From the NCBI GenBank assembly GCA_001784435.1, contig MFQZ01000003.1, forward strand, positions 1 through 64,000: DNA of 64,000 bases, in the 5' to 3' direction. The position numbers were made by a program, and so were the translations under genes. Shown here piece after piece: positions 54,421 to 63,407 of the stretch; within the stretch, counting starts at the first letter, position 1; each line of letters begins with the position of its first letter. The notes beneath the pieces are model-generated. The model saw only the letters and a program-made list of their open reading frames with translations. It was not told the DNA's origin and ran no database searches. Source of the stretch: Candidatus Magasanikbacteria bacterium RIFOXYC2_FULL_42_28. GTDB lineage: Bacteria > Patescibacteria > ABY1 > Magasanikbacterales > GWA2-37-8.

Positions 54421-54519
54421 GACGAGCTCCTTCCGAGTTGAAAACCCGAAAAGTGTTTTGCCTCTGCCCGAGGCCCAGGTCTCTCTCTGCATGAGAAGAG
54501 CTTTTGTGCCACTTACAAA

Positions 54520-54540
54520 TAAATATAGGTAAACCATATT
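54520..54540. repeat. 21-nt near-palindrome, copy 2
   Basis: Identical to 40808-40828 in the rpoB leader. It lies 100 nt upstream of the DGR target start, where a promoter or operator would be expected. Confidence 0.6.
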
Positions 54541-54658
54541 TACTCCTTGGTTCGAAAATGGAACGAAAGCACGGCTCATGATTGTTTAATTTTAACACTA
54601 AATCATACCTTAAAATAATGATTTTGTCAATGTTTGTGTACCACGACCTCTTCATCAC

Positions 54659-54687
54659 TTGACATATTTTGATATTTAGTGTAAAAT
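54659..54687 (+). promoter_or_regulatory. Promoter of the AbiE operon
   Basis: TTGACA (54659-54664), 17-bp spacer, TAAAAT (54682-54687). An inverted repeat GTCAT-TAAATCTT-ATGAC just before the abiEi start is a candidate autoregulatory operator. Confidence 0.75.
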
Positions 54688-54725
54688 ATATACATAAAGT
54701 CATTAAATCTTATGACCTACGCTAT

Positions 54726-55511
54726 ATGAAACAAACTATACTTTCTGCTAAACAAAGCGAACTGCTCGAAAATCTGATTGGTGAATATGGCTTGATTGTC
54801 ACTTCTGGTCAGATTATTAAGATTGCTAAAAATAACTGGGATTACAAACAAGCCAAAAATCTAATAACAAAACTTGTCAAAGACGGCTGGCTCATCCGTA
54901 TCAAACGAGGTCTGTATACTATTTCCGAATTAACCGGCCGAGGATTTTTGTCGCTCTCATCCTATACGGTGGCCAATCTCTTGGTCAAGGATTCATACGT
55001 TTCTTTTGCATCCGCATTGCAATATCATAATATGTTTGATCAGCTCATGAAAAAAACTACCTCTGTCAGTTTAAAAATGTACAAAACTACCACACTTAAT
55101 AACATGGAATATGATTTTGTAAAAACCAAAAAACAATTATTTTTTGGTTTTGAAGAGATCGTGTTTTATAATAAAACAGTACGAATTGCCACAGCGGAAA
55201 AAGCGCTAATTGATATGGTCCATTTTCACAAAAGTAAATTGATGATTGATGTGGTGATTGAAAAAATTATTAATCACAAACACGATCTGGATTTTAATCG
55301 TTTTAACGAATACCTATCTAAATTTTCCGGCACTACCATTAAAATATTTGGCCTTATTTTTGATTTTCTAAATATTGATTCCAGTAAATTATACAAAATT
55401 GTGAAACATAAGCGCGGCACTAACTGGATGTTAGTCGGCGACAAAAAATTCGATGCCAAATGGAGAATATACTATGACGAATTCTTTGATCAATATAATG
55501 AAAAAACTTAA
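54726..55511 (+). CDS. AbiEi-like antitoxin (type IV toxin-antitoxin)
   Basis: 261 aa from the ATG at 54726; the frame reaches an ATG at 54669 that overlaps the promoter. N-terminal winged helix (LIKIA-like GQIIKIAKNNWDYKQAKNLI, GWLIRIKRGLYTI) and a C-terminal AbiEi domain (SYVSFASALQYHNM, TAEKALIDMV). AbiEi represses the operon and opposes AbiEii. Followed by the toxin gene after 10 nt. Confidence 0.88.
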   Translation: MKQTILSAKQSELLENLIGEYGLIVTSGQIIKIAKNNWDYKQAKNLITKLVKDGWLIRIKRGLYTISELTGRGFLSLSSYTVANLLVKDSYVSFASALQYHNMFDQLMKKTTSVSLKMYKTTTLNNMEYDFVKTKKQLFFGFEEIVFYNKTVRIATAEKALIDMVHFHKSKLMIDVVIEKIINHKHDLDFNRFNEYLSKFSGTTIKIFGLIFDFLNIDSSKLYKIVKHKRGTNWMLVGDKKFDAKWRIYYDEFFDQYNEKT

Positions 55512-55521
55512 TTTTTAAAAT

Positions 55522-56280
55522 ATGATTACTCGCCAACAATTAGAAATTATTAACCGAAAAACTTTGAAATATCCTTTGCATATTGCGGAAAAAGATTATT
55601 TTCTCACATTGGTTCTCCAAATTATTACCCAATCCACCCTCCAAGATACTCTTATTTTCAAAGGTGGTACCGCTCTACACCATACCTACTTGGAACAACA
55701 TCGTTTTTCCGAGGACTTGGATTTTTCCGCCAACCAAAAACCGGTAGAATTGGAAGAATTGCGAAATATTTTTAGTGGTATTGACTATTTGAATATTAAA
55801 AAAGATTATCTCTCTGGCGCGACTGTAAAAATTGAAAAATTGCAATACACCGGCCCTTTAATTCAGCCCAATTCTTTGAAAGTGGAAATAGATTTTTTGC
55901 AAAATGTTTTGCTTCCTCCTCAAACCCTAAAATACAACAACGTCTGGAATATAGATTTTGAGGTAAAGGTAATGAACATCAAGGAAATCTGCGCTGAAAA
56001 AATTCGCGCCACGAACGATCGCGCTCGTTATCGCGATTTTTATGATTTATTTCTTATTTTAGAAAAATATCAACTTGATTTAAACGAAATCGCCAGATAT
56101 ATAAAACAAAAAGAAATTAGAAAGCCGTTGACAAAAAACAACATAAAAAATAACTGGGCAATGATTGGTGCACAAAAAGAAATTGAAATGAGCCAAATAT
56201 ATTATTCTCGAATGATTGAGGATGGGGAGATAATGGCCATGATTGAAACTCTGCCATTTACCAAGATTACAAAAATATAA
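55522..56280 (+). CDS. AbiEii nucleotidyltransferase toxin
   Basis: 252 aa. Motif I GGTALHHTY (48-56), metal-binding EDLDFS (64-69), and the late Lys/Arg motif KIRATNDRARYRDFYDLFLI. AbiEii proteins block growth by modifying tRNA or GTP-dependent targets and give abortive phage resistance. The pair lies beside the DGR in an island between nrdJ and ruvB. Confidence 0.9.
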   Translation: MITRQQLEIINRKTLKYPLHIAEKDYFLTLVLQIITQSTLQDTLIFKGGTALHHTYLEQHRFSEDLDFSANQKPVELEELRNIFSGIDYLNIKKDYLSGATVKIEKLQYTGPLIQPNSLKVEIDFLQNVLLPPQTLKYNNVWNIDFEVKVMNIKEICAEKIRATNDRARYRDFYDLFLILEKYQLDLNEIARYIKQKEIRKPLTKNNIKNNWAMIGAQKEIEMSQIYYSRMIEDGEIMAMIETLPFTKITKI

Positions 56281-56322
56281 TAGTTTGACCAACGCCCGCA
56301 ATTATACTACAATACAGTCACT

Positions 56323-57360
56323 ATGGAAGAAGAAAATCAAAGTGAAGACGAGCGTTTAACCGCGCCTGACGAAAATCCGGAAGAAGCGGTGTTTGACAAC
56401 ACCTTGCGCCCCAAGCAATTGGGCGATTTTGTCGGCCAAAATCAGATTAAACAAAATTTAATGATTGCGATTGAGGCGGCCAAACAGCGCGGGGATTCTT
56501 TGGAGCATATTATGTTGTATGGCAACCCCGGCCTTGGCAAAACCACGCTCGCGCATATCATTGCCAAAGAAATGGGGGCAAATATTCGTGTCGCCGCCGG
56601 CCCGACTCTGGAAAAAGTTGGTGATCTCGCCGCGATTTTATCAAATTTACAAAAAGGCGATGTTTTGTTTATCGACGAAATTCATCGCTTGAATAAAACT
56701 ATTGCCGAAGTACTATATCCGGCACTGGAAGATTTTGCTTTAGATATTATTATCGGCCAAGGTCCGGCCGCGCGCACTTTGCGGATGCCGATTGCGCCGT
56801 TTACTATGATTGGCGCTACCACAAAATTAAGTTTATTACCTGGACCATTACGCGATCGTTTTGGTCACGTGTTTCACTTGAATTTTTACGAGCCCGAAGA
56901 TATTAAAAAAATCGTTCACCGCAATGCCGGTATTTTAAATATGTCAGTAGAACAACCAGCGACGGATTTAATTTCTGCTCGCGCGCGCCGAACACCACGC
57001 ATAGCAAACCGATTATTAAAACGCGTGCGTGATTTCGCGCAAGTTCATTTTAGCAGCAAACCGGTGAATCACAATATTGCCAAATCCGCGATGGATGTTT
57101 TGGCAATTGATGAATTTGGCTTAGACGATGTTGACCGCGCCCTACTCACACTTTTAATTGAAAAATTTAATGGCGGGCCAACCGGATTAAATACTTTGGC
57201 CGCCGCGATTTCCGAAGAAATGGATACAATCGAAACTGTCTACGAACCGTTTTTATTACAAATCGGATTTTTAGAACGCACGCCACGCGGACGACGGGCT
57301 ACTAAGGCGGCGTATGATCATTTAGGATTTAAATATTTGGAGAATTCAACATTATTGTAA
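56323..57360 (+). CDS. ruvB: Holliday junction helicase RuvB
   Basis: 345 aa. Walker A GNPGLGKTT (68-76), Walker B VLFIDEIHRL, sensor GATTKLSLLP and the C-terminal winged helix (GFLERTPRGRRATKAAYDHL). Motor of branch migration with RuvA; RuvC is at 30915. Ordinary housekeeping gene closing the accessory island. Confidence 0.97.
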   Translation: MEEENQSEDERLTAPDENPEEAVFDNTLRPKQLGDFVGQNQIKQNLMIAIEAAKQRGDSLEHIMLYGNPGLGKTTLAHIIAKEMGANIRVAAGPTLEKVGDLAAILSNLQKGDVLFIDEIHRLNKTIAEVLYPALEDFALDIIIGQGPAARTLRMPIAPFTMIGATTKLSLLPGPLRDRFGHVFHLNFYEPEDIKKIVHRNAGILNMSVEQPATDLISARARRTPRIANRLLKRVRDFAQVHFSSKPVNHNIAKSAMDVLAIDEFGLDDVDRALLTLLIEKFNGGPTGLNTLAAAISEEMDTIETVYEPFLLQIGFLERTPRGRRATKAAYDHLGFKYLENSTLL

Positions 57361-57411
57361 AAATATATTACCAAGTGATTAACATTAATTAATAATTCTT
57401 GAAAAACCACT

Positions 57412-58167
57412 ATGCCCAACCATACCAATCTAGACAAAATGGGTACAGAATTAGGAACAGTAGATTTTTCTGTTGACGATCACGATGATAACCAGACCAA
57501 ACAAGTAGACCTCGGCGACATTGGAGACATAAGTACAGTTGAGTTAAATCTACCACACACACAACCATTATCTGAACAAGAAGAACGACGCATAGTAGAC
57601 GTTGATTTCATTTTTGAACACCAGGGGAAAAAATGGAAAGGAAACATACGGTACGAAAGACAAAGATGGGAAGACGGAATTATATTGGACTTCACTATTG
57701 ATACTTTAACAAATGAGCGGGCTTTGTGTTTTCAAACATCGATCTTACCGGAAGGGGCAATAAAATCAAGTACAAGACAGAACAGTACACAATATAAACA
57801 TCTACTGCCTATTTCACGATTTGTCGCCCCCGAATACCGCCACCAAGGTTTAGGTGAACTAGGATTCAAATATATAGAAAAAACTGTTAAACGGCTCGGC
57901 GAGCTACACCCCGATTTTAAAGTAGGGGCTATCGATCTTGATACATCACTTGCGTCTGTTGCCAAATTACTTTTGAGCCCGAATTTTTTAAGAAAAAACG
58001 GCTTTGAAAAATTTGCCAATGAACACCGAGATATGGGATACGTGCTTGGTGATGAAGAAAATATTGAAAATCTAAAAGCTGTTTTGGAGGAGGGTGTGGA
58101 GGCGTTTGCTGACCGCAAAGGACAAAAAAGTGCGGCATACGTACACTTAGTTAAAAAAATATTATGA
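57412..58167 (+). CDS. GNAT-like acetyltransferase domain protein
   Basis: 251 aa. Acidic N-terminal region, then an acetyl-CoA-binding motif A resembling RHQGLGELGF (143-152), followed by helix and the LDTSLASVAKLLLSPNFLRKNGFEKF segment as in GNAT enzymes. Substrate unknown. Overlaps the next gene by 4 nt (ATGA). Confidence 0.6.
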   Translation: MPNHTNLDKMGTELGTVDFSVDDHDDNQTKQVDLGDIGDISTVELNLPHTQPLSEQEERRIVDVDFIFEHQGKKWKGNIRYERQRWEDGIILDFTIDTLTNERALCFQTSILPEGAIKSSTRQNSTQYKHLLPISRFVAPEYRHQGLGELGFKYIEKTVKRLGELHPDFKVGAIDLDTSLASVAKLLLSPNFLRKNGFEKFANEHRDMGYVLGDEENIENLKAVLEEGVEAFADRKGQKSAAYVHLVKKIL

Positions 58168-58427
58168 TCACCGCCCCACTCTATTCACTATTACTTATAT
58201 ATTTAGCATTTTTAATTTTATTTGCCATTTTATCAATCGTCAATCTCTCTCATTTGGCACACACCGGCGCCCTAACTTTTGTAAGTTTTATGGTGACGGC
58301 CATCATGGGGATAGTGGTGATATTAATTTTTTTCGGCACTTGGTTTTTACTAAAAGATATTGATTGGCAAACTCCACTGACAATTTGGAACAGTGGTTGG
58401 TTTGGCGCGACTACCGATGTATATTAA
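58164..58427 (+). CDS. Small membrane protein (87 aa)
   Basis: Two predicted membrane helices (LLLIYLAFLILFAILSI, FMVTAIMGIVVILIFFGTW). Overlaps the GNAT-like stop and ends 4 nt before the bPH2-like gene, so the three are one operon. Function unknown; similar small proteins accompany PH-domain proteins in other CPR genomes, which I recall but cannot check here. Confidence 0.7.
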   Translation: MITAPLYSLLLIYLAFLILFAILSIVNLSHLAHTGALTFVSFMVTAIMGIVVILIFFGTWFLLKDIDWQTPLTIWNSGWFGATTDVY

Positions 58428-58431
58428 CCAT

Positions 58432-58974
58432 ATGAACCTACGCAGTTTTATCCATCAAAAATCTTACGAAAAAATTGTTCGCACGGTGCGTCGGCATCCG
58501 CTTACTTTTGTGCCGTATATTTTAACTTTTGCCGTGCTCGCCAGTGTCCCAATAATTGTTTGGTGGCTTTTAAATAACGCTTTTTCCGCTATTGCCGGCA
58601 ATCAAACTATTTACATTTTGGCGGTGCTGTTCGGTAGTATGTATTATTTGTCATTATGTTTATTTTTCTATTCCTATTTTACGACGTTTTATTTGGATAT
58701 GTGGATTATAACCAACGACCGCTTTATTGATGTGCGTCAAATCAGTTTGTTCGCCCGTTCGGTATCGGAAACGGATTTATACCAAATTCAAGATGTTACT
58801 TCCGAAGTCATCGGCCTGTTCGCCACTATTTTTCACTACGGTGATATCACTATTCAAACCGCGAGCGCCGTGCCCAAATTTATTATCCGCGATGCCAAAA
58901 ATCCCCACGAGTTGCGCCAACTGATTTTGGATTTGGCGACGGAGGATAAAAAGTTTCATAATCAAACTACTTAA
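58432..58974 (+). CDS. PH-like (bPH2) membrane protein
   Basis: 180 aa from the ATG at 58432 (MNLRSFIHQK), preferred over the ATG at 58393, which overlaps the previous gene. Two membrane helices near the middle, followed by a C-terminal YdbS/bPH2-like domain: WIITNDRFIDVRQISL, YQIQDVTSEVIGLFAT, GDITIQTA. Such proteins are membrane-associated with unknown function. Confidence 0.75.
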   Translation: MNLRSFIHQKSYEKIVRTVRRHPLTFVPYILTFAVLASVPIIVWWLLNNAFSAIAGNQTIYILAVLFGSMYYLSLCLFFYSYFTTFYLDMWIITNDRFIDVRQISLFARSVSETDLYQIQDVTSEVIGLFATIFHYGDITIQTASAVPKFIIRDAKNPHELRQLILDLATEDKKFHNQTT

Positions 58975-59031
58975 AACACAAATACAAAAAAATCCTAAAC
59001 AAAATCTGGATATTTTTTAATATCTAATTTT

Positions 59032-59382
59032 TTACTCCTGACCCCACAACAAATAAAAACGCTTTCTAAAAGAATCAGCAACTTTTTTATCACTTAATTT
59101 AATGAAAGTCCTATCATCAGGCAAACTAATCAAAATTTTATTTTCATATATCAAAAAAACTGCTGGCGTCGTAACACTGTCTTTAAAATACTTAACCTGT
59201 GTGTGGTTAATATATCTTAAACGCTCGCCAATATCCTGAGCAATATTATGTAAAAATATTTTAGCTTTAATTCCCTTCTCTGCTCTTTTTTTATGAAAAT
59301 TTACAATAAATTTTGAAAATTCTAAATCAAAATTAAAAATCCCCATTACCAAAAGCTCATCACCGTATTTTAAAATTTCCAA
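59032..59382 (-). pseudogene. TrmB-family regulator fragment (HTH missing)
   Basis: The open frame continues upstream to 59463 without a normal start. It encodes only the C-terminal PLD-like domain of a TrmB-type regulator (ELLVMGIFNF, RAEKGIKAKIFL). The N-terminal winged helix is absent, and the 5' end stops where the divergent binding-protein homology begins. I read it as a truncated remnant; the TTG at 59382 is a poor start. Confidence 0.6.
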
Positions 59383-59469
59383 AATATTACCAAAGGCCTT
59401 TTCAAACCCTTCAGATCCGCTATAGATAACAATGAAATAGATGGCGCTTTTATCATCGCAACTTTAGCC

Positions 59470-60960
59470 ATGCAATTAAACGCTGTTGATCATTTAGATT
59501 TGAAAACATTACTGCTGGGTCACCGTGAAGGATTGGGATTGGTAGTAAATAAAAATATTGTCAAAAGTGCTGACTTGGTCGGTAAAACAATCGCTGTCCC
59601 GCACGAATTGTCTACTCATCACATTTTGCTAAAAAAATTCCTGGCAAAAGAGGGTTTAAACAGCACACAGGTCAAAATCAAACAAGTTGACCCGCCAGAT
59701 TTTGTTAGACAGTTGTCAAAAAAACAAATTGATGGTTATTTTGGTTCCGAACCATTTGGTTCTCAAGCCGAAGAACAATTTATCGGCAAAATTTTTAAAC
59801 TTTCTAAAGACATTCAAAAAAACCACATTGACTGCGTGCTGGCGATTGACAACGAGTGGGTAAAAAATAACGAAACGGCTACGCAGGAATTTGTTCAAAG
59901 TTTGGTAAAAGCCGGCCAATTAATCCACAACAAACCAATTAAGGCCAGCGAAATTGGCGCAAAATTTTTAAACCAATCCCAAAAGGTTATTTACAATGTA
60001 TTGGCGCCTAAAAAAAGTCATTTGACTGCCTGGGATTTGGCGCCTATTTCAGACGAATTTGTCGAACTGCAATCTTGGGGTAAAAAATTACATATTTTAA
60101 AATCAGTAATTGACATTGATTCCTTTGTAGAACCAAAATTTGCTAAAATAGCTTACACTGAATTAGCTGAAAAAAAAGCAACCAAAAAAAATACAATAGA
60201 AATATTAAAAAAAGTTTTCTATCCGACAGCGTCGTTTGTATTTATCTTTGGCTTATGGGAAATATTGTCCCGTCTGGGCGTTTTTGCAAACAACATTATG
60301 CCCGCTCCCTCGGAAATTTGGGTAGCACTGAAAGATGTGGCACGTTCTGGGGTTTTAGCGCAAAATGCTTGGGCCAGTTTGTATAGAGTTTTTGCCGGAT
60401 TTTTGATAGCGACCACATTGGCCATTCCGATGGGCCTTATTATTGGCAGTAAAAAATATTTACACACCACTTTTAACCCACTGATTCAAATCATCCGTAC
60501 AATTTCTCCAATTTCATGGATACCGCTCGCGATCTTATGGTTCGGCATTGGCAACCAGCCAGCTATTTTTATCATATTTATTACTGCATTTTTTCCAATT
60601 CTGTTGTCCACAATGTTGGCGGTAAAAAACGTTGATCCAATATTAATAAAAGTAGCAGAAAACTTTGGCGCGACCGGTAATAAATTACTATTTAAAATAA
60701 TCCTGCCTGCCATATTCCCTTATATCATTATTGGGCTGCGCGTAAGTTTGGGGATTGCTTGGGTGATAGTGGTGGCGGCCGAAATGGTCGGCATGACTTC
60801 TGGGTTAGGGTATATGATTTTAGACGCCAGAAATTTTTTACGCACCGATTTAATTATTGCCGGCATGTTAGTGATTGGTCTAATCGGTTTTGCATTAGAT
60901 TCTATGCTGGAATACTTTGAAAAACGTGCCAAAGCCGCTTGGGGACTTAAACAACAATAA
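59470..60960 (+). CDS. SsuA/C-like fused binding-protein and permease, 5'-truncated
   Basis: 496 aa from the ATG at 59470. Residues 1-215 are the second half of a nitrate/sulfonate/taurine-type binding protein (SELVVNK-like GLGLVVNKNIV, DPPDFVRQL). Residues ~245-490 are a permease with six helices and the EAA-like GATGNKLLFKIILPAI loop. Binding-protein homology continues upstream to about 59434 (EIDGAFIIATLAM), but signal peptide and first lobe are missing. The permease may still work with the adjacent ATPase; whether solute binding is retained is doubtful. Confidence 0.7.
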   Translation: MQLNAVDHLDLKTLLLGHREGLGLVVNKNIVKSADLVGKTIAVPHELSTHHILLKKFLAKEGLNSTQVKIKQVDPPDFVRQLSKKQIDGYFGSEPFGSQAEEQFIGKIFKLSKDIQKNHIDCVLAIDNEWVKNNETATQEFVQSLVKAGQLIHNKPIKASEIGAKFLNQSQKVIYNVLAPKKSHLTAWDLAPISDEFVELQSWGKKLHILKSVIDIDSFVEPKFAKIAYTELAEKKATKKNTIEILKKVFYPTASFVFIFGLWEILSRLGVFANNIMPAPSEIWVALKDVARSGVLAQNAWASLYRVFAGFLIATTLAIPMGLIIGSKKYLHTTFNPLIQIIRTISPISWIPLAILWFGIGNQPAIFIIFITAFFPILLSTMLAVKNVDPILIKVAENFGATGNKLLFKIILPAIFPYIIIGLRVSLGIAWVIVVAAEMVGMTSGLGYMILDARNFLRTDLIIAGMLVIGLIGFALDSMLEYFEKRAKAAWGLKQQ

Positions 60961-60962
60961 AT

Positions 60963-61715
60963 ATGTCACTGATCCAAATACAAAACGTCAATAAACTTTA
61001 TACCGGTGCCATCAAACAAGACGAAAATTACGCGCTGGATATGGTTAACTTTGATATTAAACCGGGAGAATTTTTTTGCGTGCTTGGTCCTTCGGGTTGT
61101 GGCAAAACCACTCTACTCAATATCATGGCCGGATTTGAGAAACCAACTAATGGCAAAATTATTATCAACGGCTCCGAGGTTACTGGCCCATCCCCTAAAA
61201 ATATCGTAGTATTTCAAGAATATGGCCTATTCCCTTGGAAAACAGTAGAAAAAAATATTGAATTTCCTTTAAATTTAAATAAAACAAATGAAGAAACCAA
61301 AAGTAAAATCATCAAAGAAATTTTAGAATTGGTAAATTTAAGCGACTTTGCTAATAAAACACCAGCAGAATTATCAGGTGGTATGAAACAAAGGGTGGCT
61401 TTGGCGCGCGCGTTAGTGGTCCAACCAGAAATACTGTTTATGGATGAGCCCTTTGCTGCGCTGGACGAAATGACTAGAATAAAATTAGAACGAGAATTGC
61501 TAAAAATCTGGAAAGGAAGAAAAATAACAGTGGTGTTTGTTACCCACAACATAGACAGTGCTATTACTCTTGGCGACAGAATAGCAGTGATGACTCCTTG
61601 CCCCGGGAAAATCAAAAATATCCTTGATGTTAATCTTAAACGCCCTCGGGATATTACTTCCAATGAATTTGAAAATCTCAAAAAAGAAATTTTGGTAGAA
61701 TTTGATATCCAATAA
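60963..61715 (+). CDS. ABC transporter ATP-binding protein (SsuB/TauB type)
   Basis: 250 aa. Walker A GPSGCGKTT (42-50), Q-loop FQEYGLFPW, signature LSGGMKQR, Walker B ILFMDEPFAALDE and the H-loop VTHN. Starts 2 nt after the permease stop, a tight operon; terminator follows. Energises uptake of an anion such as a sulfonate or nitrate-like molecule, by family comparison. Confidence 0.92.
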   Translation: MSLIQIQNVNKLYTGAIKQDENYALDMVNFDIKPGEFFCVLGPSGCGKTTLLNIMAGFEKPTNGKIIINGSEVTGPSPKNIVVFQEYGLFPWKTVEKNIEFPLNLNKTNEETKSKIIKEILELVNLSDFANKTPAELSGGMKQRVALARALVVQPEILFMDEPFAALDEMTRIKLERELLKIWKGRKITVVFVTHNIDSAITLGDRIAVMTPCPGKIKNILDVNLKRPRDITSNEFENLKKEILVEFDIQ

Positions 61716-61736
61716 ATATTTAAATATCATCCAAAT

Positions 61737-61767
61737 TAAAAATACCCCGAGCGGGATATTTTTTTGT
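61737..61767 (+). terminator. Terminator after the ABC operon
   Basis: ATACCCCGAGCGGGATAT with a T tract, 22 nt after the stop. Confidence 0.7.
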
Positions 61768-61775
61768 TTTTAAAC

Positions 61776-62132
61776 TTATACCAATCCAACCGCCGGCAAA
61801 ACTTTTTTTAGCTTGTCAAAATTATCATTATGTCGTTTAACATCGCGCGCCATAAAGGTAATTTCTTCATCTTTCTTTCGATAATAACCGGCAATTTCAT
61901 CAAATGTCTTCATTACTTTTGAAAAATCACTTTTGGTCATCATGTTTTGTTCAATCCGATCAAGTCGTTCAGTGTGATCAACAACAGTACGAGCAATGAT
62001 ATCTAATTGGCAGTCATGATCGTCCAACCGCTTATTCATCGCCTCAAATTGGGCATCGTGCTCAATTAATTTTTTATTCAACACCACAAATTGGGCATCG
62101 TGCTCCGTAAGTTTTTCCATTACTTCATCCAT
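61776..62132 (-). CDS. Coiled-coil protein (118 aa)
   Basis: Heptad-patterned helix over most of the length with repeated TEHDAQF/IEHDAQF/DDHDCQL units spaced about 14 residues, then a basic tail. No catalytic motif. Similar small coiled coils are frequent in Patescibacteria; function unknown. Confidence 0.75.
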   Translation of the reverse strand: MDEVMEKLTEHDAQFVVLNKKLIEHDAQFEAMNKRLDDHDCQLDIIARTVVDHTERLDRIEQNMMTKSDFSKVMKTFDEIAGYYRKKDEEITFMARDVKRHNDNFDKLKKVLPAVGLV

Positions 62133-62179
62133 AAAAAATTTTTAGACACTTTAATTATACGCCCTTAACAATCGCCCTG

Positions 62180-63169
62180 TCAATACACCTTCTCCACCGC
62201 CACCCCCGTATAATAATATTGTAAAATTTGTAAATAATCCCAGCCATCGCGTTTGGCTCGCGCGCGCGCGTCATAGCAACTCATCCCGACGCCGTGGCCG
62301 TATTTCTTTTTGCCTTTGTCATAAATCGCCACGACCGGTTGGAGCCACGGCTTATCAATTCCACCCCAAACCTGTTTGGATGTCTTGGTTATACCATTGG
62401 AATTGGCAAAATAGGGCGCGGTAACGGTCCGGCCGTTGTAAGTGACCATCTGCCCATAAGTATCAGTCGCCGCTTGCGCCACTTTGGGCATACTCATTTC
62501 CGAATTATACCCCAAATACAATTGATCCACGGTCGTAGCATAAACATCAAAAAAACTTTTTGATACGGGCACGCTCCGATCAATATTTATAAACCCATAA
62601 CTACGCGCGGCAACAAGCAACGCTTTGATATATTCAATCGGGTCGTTGTTGCCGGTCTCGCCGATGCCAGCGACATATTGCTCCAACGGCAATTCATTTA
62701 CTACCCAGGGCATTTTGCTTTTGGGCGAATAAATATATTCCAAAGTGCCCCGATAAGCATTGAAATTGGTTTTGCCTTTATACGCGAGCGTTCTTTTGTA
62801 TTCTAAAATTGTAAAATATCCGGCCGGATCTAACGGCACTAACCGAATCGGATCAGTAGTATCCAAATCAATTTCCGCGGTTTTAATAAAATACGCGCCT
62901 TTTTTATACGACAAGGTTGTAGTCGCGCCCGGCATCAATACACCGACTAAAACCTCTCCCAAATATATTTGATGAGTATAATCAGACACAAACTGCACCG
63001 GCAAAGCGGATTTAAATAATCCAACGCGAATATTTGGTTCGGGCGACAAGGCCGTGCTGTAGCCGGTAAACGGGTCAATTTCAGCGACTACTACCTGCTC
63101 AGCCCAAGCGGTCTTGGTTAAAATCAAAGAAAAGGCCAGTAAAAGTAAGATTGGATAAATTTTTTTCAT
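62180..63169 (-). CDS. SpoIID/LytB-domain protein
   Basis: 329 aa with a signal peptide (about 1-23). SpoIID/LytB motif LPLEQYVAGIGETGN and the C-terminal GHGVGMSCYDARARAK, close to the usual HGVGMSQxGA with Cys in place of Gln. SpoIID-type proteins are lytic transglycosylases that remodel peptidoglycan, here perhaps at the cell surface. Start has no Shine-Dalgarno. Confidence 0.85.
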   Translation of the reverse strand: MKKIYPILLLLAFSLILTKTAWAEQVVVAEIDPFTGYSTALSPEPNIRVGLFKSALPVQFVSDYTHQIYLGEVLVGVLMPGATTTLSYKKGAYFIKTAEIDLDTTDPIRLVPLDPAGYFTILEYKRTLAYKGKTNFNAYRGTLEYIYSPKSKMPWVVNELPLEQYVAGIGETGNNDPIEYIKALLVAARSYGFINIDRSVPVSKSFFDVYATTVDQLYLGYNSEMSMPKVAQAATDTYGQMVTYNGRTVTAPYFANSNGITKTSKQVWGGIDKPWLQPVVAIYDKGKKKYGHGVGMSCYDARARAKRDGWDYLQILQYYYTGVAVEKVY

Positions 63170-63192
63170 AGGTGAATATTATACCACATTTT

Positions 63193-63335
63193 GATAATGT
63201 TGTTAATATCAAATTGTTAATTTCAAAATCCAAATTTCCAATTTCCAATCAAATCCAAAATTCTAATATCAAATTTTACATTTTGGCTTTGACATTGATT
63301 TGACATTGGAAATTGGAAATTTGACATTAATCGAC
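63193..63335. repeat. A/T-rich inverted repeat
   Basis: Arms ATTTCCAATTTCCAATCAAAT and ATTTGACATTGGAAATTGGAA-like fold together between SpoIID and the flippase. Family of 2048-2162. Nothing else recognisable in 63336-63407. Confidence 0.75.
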
Positions 63336-63407
63336 TACAATTTACACATAAATAATTGCAAATTTAGTGATATTTAGATATACTTAATGCAAAGTTAACT
63401 ATTACCA

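Noticed and set aside
54001..54532. Plus-strand ORFs of 146 and 172 aa
   Set aside because: They are reverse-frame shadows of the GC-rich DGR target gene.
54421..54579. N-terminal extension of the DGR target
   Set aside because: A strong AAGGAG before the ATG at 54420 marks the start; the extension crosses the 21-nt leader motif.
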